Positions 1 to 6,188 of a stretch of DNA of 14,593 nt are shown in pieces (the first letter of the stretch is position 1; each line of letters begins with the position of its first letter). The notes under the pieces were generated by a model. It saw only the letters and a program-made list of their open reading frames with translations, made no database searches and had not been told where the DNA came from. The translations under genes and the position numbers were made by a program. The DNA is taken from NCBI GenBank assembly GCA_041481485.1, contig JBGPBY010000141.1, positions 1 through 14,593 on the forward strand. Reading direction: 5' to 3'. This stretch comes from JBGPBY01 sp041481485. GTDB lineage: Bacteria; Acidobacteriota; Terriglobia; 20CM-2-55-15.

Positions 1-173
1 ACTCGATCTCCAAGCGCACGGACCTGCGACAGGACAAAGCCCGGCATATCTTTGAACAACACATTTCTGTGTGTCTGGTTTGCAATTGAACTCTGCGGGA
101 ACGCCTGCGATAGCAGAACTCCAGTCACGGCAACGGCCACACCAAGAGAGCGCAGAAATTGCATGGAAGTCAT
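1..173 (-). CDS. N-terminal fragment of a secreted protein, cut by the window edge
   Basis: Reading the minus strand from an ATG at 171-173 gives 57 codons without a stop, running out of the left end of the window. The product begins MTSMQFLRSLGVAVAVTGVLL and then SQAFPQSS, a typical Sec signal peptide (short charged start, hydrophobic core about residues 8-21, probable cleavage near AFPQ). The start is supported by AGAGGA about 7 bases upstream on the minus strand. A second in-frame ATG three codons later is possible but worse spaced. Nothing in the 30 or so mature residues identifies a family. It lies 93 bases downstream of the large secreted repeat protein on the same strand, and an unusual triple 10-bp repeat sits just before it. 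That a gene is here is fairly sure; its function is unknown. Confidence 0.72.
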   Translation of the reverse strand, partial: MTSMQFLRSLGVAVAVTGVLLSQAFPQSSIANQTHRNVLFKDMPGFVLSQVRALGDR

Positions 174-230
174 TTCACAGTCCTCTTTCCAGTAAAAATG
201 AATTGACGATCTGTTTCCGATCTTTCCCAA

Positions 231-260
231 TGACAAACAATGTCAAACGATGACAAACGA
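231..260. repeat. Three tandem 10-bp repeats upstream of a secreted-protein gene
   Basis: Plus-strand bases 231-260 are exactly three consecutive 10-mers: TGACAAACAA, TGTCAAACGA and TGACAAACGA, differing at one or two positions. The period equals one helical turn, so all copies face the same side of the DNA, as expected for a multimeric regulator site. The block lies 58 bases before the start of the minus-strand gene at 173 and just after the stop of the gene at 267. On the minus strand the middle copy contains TTGACA, a perfect -35 hexamer, but no convincing -10 follows at the right distance. Binding-site function is inference; the repeat itself is directly visible. Confidence 0.55.
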
Positions 261-266
261 GGCGAG

Positions 267-2120
267 TTATGGACCGTCGACGGCCAGCAGGCGATCTCCA
301 AGGTAGATGTATTCCCGGCTTAACAACGGACCTAGAATTGAAAACAACGAAGTCGTTGTCGATCCGGAATTGTTGCTGACGACGATCTCTGGAGTGCCGG
401 CTTTCGCTTCGGCAGCAATATTGAAAATGGCCGAAATGGAATTGCTCGTCGAACTCACATTCGAAAACGACAGGCCCGGCCATGATGTTGACAGGTATGC
501 CCCCTCCAGGTACGCGCCGCTTAACGAGACCTGCACAAAGTTTCCTGGCCGTGCCCCGGACGTGCTGATTCCCCAAACAACCGGCGAGGGGCGGATATCC
601 AGCTGAAACTGCGCGTTTCCATTGCCGGTGATCAACGTAAGCAGGACCGGACCGACCGGAGCATTGGCGTCCACCCAAAGATTGGCCGAAATCGAAGTAC
701 CGTCGTTGGTGTAATGCCAATGATCGATGTGGATAAATCCTTCCGGTGAAATTGCAACGCTGCGAATGTCGCAGAGATTCGACCCGTGCAACGAGATGGT
801 TCCGGAATCGCCGGGCGCCCTCGCCGCAGGTTGTACCGAATTCACCGCTGGAACAGAATTCAGGCACACATCGATCGATGCATCGACGTTGAGCCACTCC
901 GGATTCAGTGTGTTCTTGATCGCCGTCACATGGTAATGGCCAAGCGGCTGGTTGGGTGGGACATAACTGGCCAGCAGACCGTCGGCATCTAATGGAAGGT
1001 AGTTCGTTCCCGTCCATGGAGCTTCGTCGTTCACCGTCACCACGACGTCGAGTGTGGTGTTGCCTCCATTACCGACAAACCACGTATACCACTCTCCCGG
1101 ATGGACCATCGTCTGACCGAAGGACAACCCGCTCGGCTGTGGCGGCATAAGCTGCCAGGTTTGCGGAACCGGCAAGTACCGCCAATTGATCGCATCGACA
1201 TTCTTGATGGCCAGCACCGTCAAAGTGTGCGGGGTGCTGTCATGTCCGTCGCAGTTGCTCCACTGACCATTGGCGTCCAGAGTGTGAGGTCCCCATTCTC
1301 CCTGCACGGTGCCCTGCGCGAAAGTTTGCGTCAGCAACATGTCCACTGTTGAATTGGGCGCACCCGCGAATGTCAGCGTTTTGCAACTGCTCCCATATCC
1401 AGACAGAATGCCCGCGTATCCCCAGGTCGGGCTGATGCTCAAGTCGCTCGGCTGTGCAACGATTTCAAATGTCGCCGACGTGGGAATCCATACCGTGCTT
1501 TGCATGTTGCGGATTGCGGTTACCGTATAACTTCCGACGGATTGGTCGCTGCAAAAACTTCCCGTTCCGTTGCTGTCCAGAGCCATCCAGGGCGCTTGTT
1601 CAACGGCACCGTAAACAGGGTCAATGTACTGAATACCAATCAGCATGTTGGCGCCATCGCCAACCGTCACTTGAAGGCACTCTCCCTGCCCCATCGAAGG
1701 CCGGGAGAATGAAATGCCCGCAGGGTCTGGAGGCGGCGGTGGCGGTGTGGCCGAAAGCACTTCAATCGATGACCACACATACACCCAGTCCCCATAGTAC
1801 GAGTTGCGAACGGCTTCAACCGTGTAGGTTCCGACGGGCTGATCGTAAGGCGTACAGATTCCGCTGTACTGTCCTGCTCCGTCCAGCGTCACCCATTGAT
1901 CGGCCTCGAGCGGCCCGCCGCCGCCGGGAAACAGGACCAGAATGTCGATGGTCATGTAGTAACCGTCATCCACAACAATCCCGTAGCAATCTCCCTGAAG
2001 AATGGAATTGGGAACAAACGTAAAACCTCGGGGTTCCCAATTCTGTGCATGTGCCGCCGCAGAAAACATCAGCATGAGCAGCATTCCCAACATCGAGCGA
2101 TAAAACAGAGAGTTCACCAT
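267..2120 (-). CDS. Secreted multi-domain repeat protein (IPT/TIG-like C-terminal domains)
   Basis: A 617-residue exported protein of unknown function. Residues 1-26 form a signal peptide with cleavage after AHA (residues 23-25). Four similar domains of about 90-105 residues follow (roughly 28-122, 135-222, 226-325 and 329-420), each with an N-terminal 'G-[ILF]-[ST]-F' strand, a central 'LD..G' and a closing 'Y-x-V-x-A-[IV]-[RK]-N' strand. A proline run (126-131) links the first two. Residues 422-510 and 511-597 resemble IPT/TIG immunoglobulin-like domains ('SVQPAARAPGDSGTISLHGS'). Domains 1-3 each hold one cysteine pair (45/89, 148/190, 246/290); domain 4 does not. The tail (601-617, SREYIYLGDRLLAVDGP) recalls RHS/YD proteins. 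The ATG at 2120 follows a triplicated GGAG element. The ECF sigma gene lies 78 bases upstream on the same strand. A cell-surface or adhesive role is inference; there is no catalytic motif. Confidence 0.85.
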   Translation of the reverse strand: MVNSLFYRSMLGMLLMLMFSAAAHAQNWEPRGFTFVPNSILQGDCYGIVVDDGYYMTIDILVLFPGGGGPLEADQWVTLDGAGQYSGICTPYDQPVGTYTVEAVRNSYYGDWVYVWSSIEVLSATPPPPPPDPAGISFSRPSMGQGECLQVTVGDGANMLIGIQYIDPVYGAVEQAPWMALDSNGTGSFCSDQSVGSYTVTAIRNMQSTVWIPTSATFEIVAQPSDLSISPTWGYAGILSGYGSSCKTLTFAGAPNSTVDMLLTQTFAQGTVQGEWGPHTLDANGQWSNCDGHDSTPHTLTVLAIKNVDAINWRYLPVPQTWQLMPPQPSGLSFGQTMVHPGEWYTWFVGNGGNTTLDVVVTVNDEAPWTGTNYLPLDADGLLASYVPPNQPLGHYHVTAIKNTLNPEWLNVDASIDVCLNSVPAVNSVQPAARAPGDSGTISLHGSNLCDIRSVAISPEGFIHIDHWHYTNDGTSISANLWVDANAPVGPVLLTLITGNGNAQFQLDIRPSPVVWGISTSGARPGNFVQVSLSGAYLEGAYLSTSWPGLSFSNVSSTSNSISAIFNIAAEAKAGTPEIVVSNNSGSTTTSLFSILGPLLSREYIYLGDRLLAVDGP

Positions 2121-2121
2121 T

Positions 2122-2148
2122 CAGCTCCTCCAGTTCCTCCAGCTCCTC
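2122..2148 (-). repeat. Triplicated 9-bp element carrying the ribosome binding site
   Basis: On the minus strand the bases just before the ATG at 2120 are three tandem 9-mers, GAGGAGCTG, GAGGAACTG and GAGGAGCTG, followed by a single A. Each copy contains a Shine-Dalgarno-like GAGGA. The copy nearest the start is in usable position and the others lie 9 and 18 bases further upstream. The block lies between the sigma-factor gene and the secreted repeat protein. Confidence 0.6.
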
Positions 2149-2198
2149 GTCTTTGCCGTCTCGTCATGCATTACAAGACGATTCCTCCGCTCACGTTC

Positions 2199-2756
2199 TT
2201 ACAACTCACTACGATGTTTTTCGAGAAGTGCACCCAGGCGAGACTCCGCGCGGAGCAGCGCAACGCCGACATGATTCACAGTCATCCCGAGACTCTCTGC
2301 AATTTCGCGATAACTCTCTTCCAGGTAGTAACGGCGATGAATCAGCTCCTGGTCGCGGCCGGACATCTGCGAGAGCGCGGTCCGAACTATCCTTCTTCGA
2401 TCGGACCGCGCCGCCGCATCGTCCATCGTCTGCATGAGGGCCTGAGGCCGCTCGCCATTTTCATTGGCCGAACGCCGCTCCCGTCGATAGTCGCGCGCAA
2501 GATTGCGCGCAACCGCTCCCAAATACGCACGCAAACTTCGCGTCCCGCTCCACGGGCGCAGGCGCCTGTAACCGTCTTCCCAGATGTGAAGCAGGAAACG
2601 CTGATAGAGTTCGTCCACATCTTCCGGATCCAGTTGCGCATGACGGCACAGGACTGCCGTGATGAACCGCCGGTACACCATGACGAACTGATCCAGTGCT
2701 GCGACATCACCGGAAAGCAACCGTGTGACAAGACGGCTTTCGTCTTCGAGTTCCAT
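2199..2756 (-). CDS. RNA polymerase sigma-70 family factor, ECF type
   Basis: A 185-residue protein with the two-domain layout of extracytoplasmic-function sigma factors. Region 2 covers about residues 22-93 and includes DVDELYQRFLLHIWE followed by a basic stretch (SLRAYLGAVARNLARDYRRERR) that fits the -10-binding part. Region 4 covers about 124-177, with the helix-turn-helix YREIAESLGMTVNHVGVALLRA (149-170) for -35 recognition. It has no region 1.1 or 3 and is of usual ECF length. It would direct core RNA polymerase to a small set of promoters. The ATG at 2756 lacks a strong Shine-Dalgarno sequence. The next gene on the same strand encodes a secreted repeat protein, a plausible target. No anti-sigma gene is seen on either side, so how it is held inactive is unclear. 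The family is sure; the target is not. Confidence 0.93.
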   Translation of the reverse strand: MELEDESRLVTRLLSGDVAALDQFVMVYRRFITAVLCRHAQLDPEDVDELYQRFLLHIWEDGYRRLRPWSGTRSLRAYLGAVARNLARDYRRERRSANENGERPQALMQTMDDAAARSDRRRIVRTALSQMSGRDQELIHRRYYLEESYREIAESLGMTVNHVGVALLRAESRLGALLEKHRSEL

Positions 2757-2839
2757 CGCAGCATGTAGTGCAATGGATGTTCCGTTGGAGGTATTGACGG
2801 CAAGTCAGACCGGAATGAAATAACGGAGAGCCTGTGCGT

Positions 2840-3832
2840 CTAACGCCGGCGTATGAGCGATTCCATCGTCTGGAAATGCTCGCGAAGCGACATCAACACT
2901 TGCCGTCTGAGGCCGCGATTCAGATCCTTCACCATGTTCTGCAAACAGGACTGGAGTTCCCGGATCTCATCGATATCGAGTTTCACGATGGCATGATCTT
3001 CCTTGTGAATTGCCCCTGAAAATTGTTCCAGAAGGGGCGCATTCATATCAACGCTGTGCTTCAGACAGAGGTATTGCGCCATCGGAATCGGGAAGTCATA
3101 CCGGCCCTGCTCGTCTGCGATGCGGGATGATGACAGCATGTCCGTCACGTCGTTCCCGAGCAAAACCGATTCATCATACGCCCAGTGCCACCGGGCATCA
3201 GGATCGTCGAACGTCACTCTGGTGGTGCTGAACCCGTTCGGATCAAATGCCCCGCCAACCCATGCCAGCAATTCGCTGCCACGCGGACTTCCCGGTTTCT
3301 TGATGGCTCGCAAAAATTCCGCGTATCCGTGTGGCCCGCCGCAGTCTTCCGGGGGACACGCCCCCTTGCCATCCAGGCATACCGGATGTTCAAGTCCCTC
3401 CCCGCCCGCTACCGTTTGCTCGAAAACAATGTCGTGATTCCAGTCGTCGCCGAAGTCGTAAACGTAACGGGCTGCTGCATTCTGCGGGGAAAAATACTCG
3501 GCGATCGATCGCTCGCGGCAATGGCTGACTTCTTTTTCGGGCATGAAGTCGTCATCATCGGGAATTCCAATCGATTCCATTTCTCCGGTCTTCGGGTGCG
3601 GCATGCGAAACTCATGAAAGTGAGTGTCATTCCATCCCATTGCATCCTGGATCGCGATGTGCAAATCCCAGAACGAGTATCGTGCCGGAGTCTGAATCCG
3701 CCGCCAGACCGCGGGTTTGACATCCTGCAGTGTCACCTTGAACTGATACAAGAGCCGTTCCTTGCCTTTCATTCGGACATGAGACGGTTCATTGGCCAAA
3801 AGATCATCAACGCCAACCGTATCGTGCAACAT
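2840..3832 (-). CDS. pRiA4b ORF-3-like family protein with C-terminal extension
   Basis: Starting at the ATG at 3832 gives 330 residues. Residues about 27-212 match the plasmid pRiA4b ORF-3-like family: FKVTLQDVKPAVWRRIQ, then LHIAIQDAMGWNDTHFHEF, then YVYDFGDDWNHDI, then a cysteine-containing turn CLDGKGACPPEDCGGPHGY (C152, C159, C164), and finally the WVGGAFDPNGF block. The function of the family is not established, although it is often found near mobile elements. The last 115 residues are not part of the core domain and have no recognised motif. A longer reading frame reaches 3928, but it would overlap the upstream gene. The 3832 start lies 11 bases after that gene's stop, behind a G-rich AGGGG, which suggests an operon. 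An internal ATG at 3772 is a weaker alternative start. Confidence 0.82.
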   Translation of the reverse strand: MLHDTVGVDDLLANEPSHVRMKGKERLLYQFKVTLQDVKPAVWRRIQTPARYSFWDLHIAIQDAMGWNDTHFHEFRMPHPKTGEMESIGIPDDDDFMPEKEVSHCRERSIAEYFSPQNAAARYVYDFGDDWNHDIVFEQTVAGGEGLEHPVCLDGKGACPPEDCGGPHGYAEFLRAIKKPGSPRGSELLAWVGGAFDPNGFSTTRVTFDDPDARWHWAYDESVLLGNDVTDMLSSSRIADEQGRYDFPIPMAQYLCLKHSVDMNAPLLEQFSGAIHKEDHAIVKLDIDEIRELQSCLQNMVKDLNRGLRRQVLMSLREHFQTMESLIRRR

Positions 3833-3843
3833 TATCCCAGCCC

Positions 3844-4386
3844 CTATCCACGCTTCGCAACTTTCCGCCCTGTTGCCGCGTCTTCGATGTATTCGCCAAC
3901 GACCAGCGTATCCATCAGAATCTTCCACGTCTTGTCTGCGGCAAACTCGCTTCCTGGACGATAATCCATAAGTAACACTGCCTGCGTGCGATCCGCACGT
4001 GCCACGCTGATTCTAGTCGAAACTTCATTGCCATAAAGCGGTTCAATGAAGCGCGTCTCAGTCCACGCAGCCTCCAGCGGCGGCCGAAACAGTCGAATGA
4101 TGTCTCCACGATGATCTGCCGGCCGCGTCTCCATGGGCGCCAGTTTCTCCAGCAGCCCGGCGGTCGACAATGCCAGCCCCCGGATCGGAACGCGCCTCCA
4201 GGACACGGCCAGCAGACAATGATCATCCGGCGGATACCGATCAAACAGAAAGATGTACTTCGGCGTCGGCCGAACGATCCAGTTCGATGGATAGTCGAAC
4301 CGGACTGCACCGCCGTCAATCAATATAATGTGGCAGCCTGGCGCTGCCTTCCACGTATGTCCGGACTGGAGCTGCATCACGCGCAT
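3844..4386 (-). CDS. Uncharacterised protein, possibly PsbP/Mog1-like fold
   Basis: A 180-residue protein when started at the ATG at 4386 (GGGA about 9 bases upstream). A TTG at 4461 would add 25 residues of less protein-like sequence, and a second ATG lies at 4377. There is no signal peptide or membrane segment. The segment GGAVRFDYPSNWIVRP near the N-terminus and KTWKILMDTLVVGEYIED near the C-terminus resemble the opening and closing parts of PsbP/Mog1/DUF1795-type domains. This is an impression from pattern only. The gene ends 11 bases before the pRiA4b-like gene and is probably co-transcribed with it. It diverges from the aspartic protease gene across a 216-base gap in which I see no clear promoter. 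That it is a real gene is likely; its function is unknown. Confidence 0.62.
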   Translation of the reverse strand: MRVMQLQSGHTWKAAPGCHIILIDGGAVRFDYPSNWIVRPTPKYIFLFDRYPPDDHCLLAVSWRRVPIRGLALSTAGLLEKLAPMETRPADHRGDIIRLFRPPLEAAWTETRFIEPLYGNEVSTRISVARADRTQAVLLMDYRPGSEFAADKTWKILMDTLVVGEYIEDAATGRKVAKRG

Positions 4387-4547
4387 CGGTAATCCCAAAG
4401 CACGCCGAACTCCGCGGGGAAAATGCCTGGAATTCAGTCCGTCCGGGCAGGACGCGCCCAAAAAGTCGCCGAAAGGTGGACAAAGGTTTCAGACATTCCG
4501 CAGACGCATTGCACTTATTGTCCTCATTCGCGAACCTGTAACGGCTG

Positions 4548-4577
4548 CCGGATTGCTGAGTTCCGGAGTGCTGAGTT
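4548..4577. repeat. 15-bp tandem duplication in an intergenic region
   Basis: Bases 4548-4562 (CCGGATTGCTGAGTT) are followed directly by 4563-4577 (CCGGAGTGCTGAGTT), with 14 of 15 positions identical. The duplication ends 25 bases before the start of the aspartic protease gene, in the gap between it and the divergent gene ending at 4386. It could be a replication-slippage scar or a paired operator; nothing favours either. Confidence 0.6.
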
Positions 4578-4602
4578 AACATCGCTCTCAGGAAGTGAAT
4601 TT

Positions 4603-4959
4603 ATGGGATTGACAGATATTCGGGTTCGCGTTGGAAACCCGGCGGACAGTTCTAAGTCAGCGGAATTGGAATTCCTTGTCGATTCCGGAACGGTGTACAC
4701 CGTTGCTCCTGCCTCCGTATTGTCGAAGCTGGGAATTCATCCGCATTCTGAACGAGAGTTTATTCTCGCCAACGGTGAAGTCGTTCACAGACAAATCGGG
4801 ACCGCCACATTCGAGTATCGCAATACCCGCGGGGATTCCCTGGTTATCTTCGGTGAACCTGGAGACTCGGCACTCCTCGGCGCCACGACGCTGGAAGGAT
4901 TTGGTTTTATTCTCGACCCGTTTCGACGGGAATTGAAGCCGCTGCCAATGCTGCTGTAG
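4603..4959 (+). CDS. Small stand-alone clan AA (retropepsin-like) aspartic protease
   Basis: A 118-residue protein starting at the ATG at 4603, behind a good AGGAAG seven bases upstream. The frame is open upstream to 4423, but that part lacks protein-like character. The catalytic signature is LVDSGTVYTV (D27-S28-G29), the single-lobe form of the aspartic protease active site, so two subunits would be needed to make one active centre. The later LLGATTLEGFGFILD (91-105) matches the hydrophobic-hydrophobic-Gly element that usually closes the fold. Length and layout fit the small soluble proteases of the AF_0612 type. There is no signal peptide, so it is expected in the cytoplasm; its substrate is unknown. 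It ends 10 bases before the end of the convergent RMD1-family gene. The D-S-G triad is intact, so activity is possible. Confidence 0.85.
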   Translation: MGLTDIRVRVGNPADSSKSAELEFLVDSGTVYTVAPASVLSKLGIHPHSEREFILANGEVVHRQIGTATFEYRNTRGDSLVIFGEPGDSALLGATTLEGFGFILDPFRRELKPLPMLL

Positions 4960-4969
4960 TTCACGCCAT

Positions 4970-6070
4970 TCAGTGCTGGAGCGTTGTACTGAAGAATGGC
5001 ACCACGATGGAGATCACAAATAAAACAATGATGATCCACTCCAGGATTTCCATACGGCGGGTGGTCAGCTGATCTGAAATCTTCCCGTATATGCTGTTGA
5101 GCGTGTCGAGCTTTCGAATGATCGTTTCATCCCATTCCGCCAGATGAAAGCGATCGGCCGCAGCGCGGTAGACACGGGCAAGAAACTGATCCCCCACGAG
5201 CTTCAGCGCATTGTTTACGCCCTCGAACAACATGGCGCTGTCGACCTGCCATTGGGCGATCCTTCTCAATTCGGATTTTCTCGCTCCCGTGGTTGAGCCC
5301 GTCCAGGATTTCCGGGAAAGCGCTTCGTAGGAAGACTCCAATGCGGCATTGAGGCGGTGGTCGAGGTACCGCATTTCCATCAGTTCAACGTTGGCAAATT
5401 CCAGAATCGCCAGGATGTCTTCCGGCTCCGAATCCAGAATAATCGCCGCGTTCCAGTCCACGATAGTCACGTCGTCACTTCGAAAGGAAATTCGATGCGC
5501 CAGGGAATCTTTCAACTCGTCTTCGGAAAGCGGACCGGTCTCGGCTCGCAGGATCTGAGACAATTCCCTCGAGTTCTGCTGGATGAATTCTGCACCCGGA
5601 ACTCCCGGCACAATGCGTTCGATTTGAAACACGGCATAATCTTCGACGAAGTCGGAAATACTGGGCTTGCTGACGGCCGGCTCGATCGCATCCAGAAGCT
5701 GGCCAACACGCCGCCTTGAATCCTCAAGCAGCGACTGGTTCTCATAAAGCGTTCCACTGAGCTCAAGAAGACTCTCAAGCGGACCATCGATGGGAATTGT
5801 GTATGTCACCTGGACTGCACCGAAGTCATAGAGCACATACTCCACCGCTGGATTCGTACTGAACGGACCGATGTCCAGTGCTTCCGCAGGCTGAACAAAT
5901 CGAATGGGTGGTGGCTGGTAGCGAAAATATTGGGCCGAGCGCCGCGAATGACGCAGCGCCGCACGCTGCGTTGCCTCCTTCAAACTCGCTTCTGCGCGGC
6001 TCAAATCGATAGACAACGCGACGTCGTATGCGAACAAAACATGACACATTCCCCGGCCGATCTCTGACAT
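4970..6070 (-). CDS. RMD1/DUF155 family membrane-anchored protein
   Basis: A 366-residue protein from the ATG at 6070, with GAGGA five bases upstream. The frame extends to 6124, but that start has no ribosome binding site. The central part carries the DUF155 pattern: EDYAVFQIERI, then RAETGPLSEDELKDSLAHRI, then DDVTIVDWNAAIILDSEPEDILAILEFANVELMEMRYLD (as separate blocks). Downstream come VNNALKLVGDQFLARVYRAAADRFHLAEW and a segment beginning KLDTLNSIYGKISDQL, probably helical or coiled coil. One transmembrane segment lies at the C-terminus (345-359, WIIIVLFVISIVVPF), as in this family, so the bulk is likely cytoplasmic with a tail anchor. Eukaryotic relatives include yeast Rmd1 and mitochondrial proteins; the bacterial role is unknown. 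It is divergent from the BlaI-like repressor gene and shares its regulatory region, so co-regulation is possible. Confidence 0.88.
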   Translation of the reverse strand: MSEIGRGMCHVLFAYDVALSIDLSRAEASLKEATQRAALRHSRRSAQYFRYQPPPIRFVQPAEALDIGPFSTNPAVEYVLYDFGAVQVTYTIPIDGPLESLLELSGTLYENQSLLEDSRRRVGQLLDAIEPAVSKPSISDFVEDYAVFQIERIVPGVPGAEFIQQNSRELSQILRAETGPLSEDELKDSLAHRISFRSDDVTIVDWNAAIILDSEPEDILAILEFANVELMEMRYLDHRLNAALESSYEALSRKSWTGSTTGARKSELRRIAQWQVDSAMLFEGVNNALKLVGDQFLARVYRAAADRFHLAEWDETIIRKLDTLNSIYGKISDQLTTRRMEILEWIIIVLFVISIVVPFFSTTLQH

Positions 6071-6135
6071 TGATTCCTCGCTGCGATATATAAAGGATAC
6101 TCCGGATAGGAAGTGAGGCTGCAACAGTATGCCCG

Positions 6136-6164
6136 TTGCAACTTACATACATGTGTAGTAGATT
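6136..6164 (+). promoter_or_regulatory. Candidate sigma-70-type promoter of the blaI-like operon
   Basis: TTGCAA (6136-6141) and TAGATT (6159-6164) are separated by exactly 17 bases; each matches 4 of 6 consensus positions. The -10 lies 24 bases before the GTG start at 6189. The spacer and -10 are overlapped by the TACA boxes, as expected for a repressor that blocks RNA polymerase. No transcription start is known. Confidence 0.4.
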
Positions 6165-6178
6165 TACAGACAAGTATA
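6144..6178. promoter_or_regulatory. Paired candidate BlaI operator boxes
   Basis: Two similar 14-base boxes, TACATACATGTGTA (6144-6157) and TACAGACAAGTATA (6165-6178), share the form TACA-N6-T(G/A)TA and start 21 bases apart, about two helical turns. BlaI/MecI/CopY-family repressors bind dyads built from TACA and TGTA half-sites, and mycobacterial BlaI sites contain TACTACA. The minus strand of the first box carries exactly TACTACA (6154-6160). The second box ends at the Shine-Dalgarno AGGAG (6178-6182) of the blaI-like gene. The arm spacing is wider than the classical N2, so the assignment is inference. The boxes could also control the divergent RMD1-family gene. Confidence 0.5.
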
Positions 6179-6188
6179 GGAGCACTGA

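Noticed and set aside
175..1017. Minus-strand open frame of 280 codons inside the secreted repeat protein
   Set aside because: Same strand but a different frame from the domain-containing 617-residue protein; Arg/Cys-rich translation without domain logic, and it would overlap the promoter of the next gene.
1896..2768. Plus-strand open frame of 290 codons opposite the sigma factor and the start of the secreted protein
   Set aside because: It is antisense to a clear ECF sigma gene and a signal peptide. Its translation is rich in His, Arg and Pro with no recognisable domain, so it is a shadow frame.
3829..3928. Extended N-terminus of the pRiA4b-like protein (start at 3928)
   Set aside because: It would overlap the upstream gene by 85 bases, and the extra 32 residues do not resemble the family; the start at 3832 fits the operon spacing.
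3185..3964. Plus-strand open frame of 259 codons opposite the pRiA4b-like gene
   Set aside because: The minus-strand frame contains several conserved family blocks; this one contains none.
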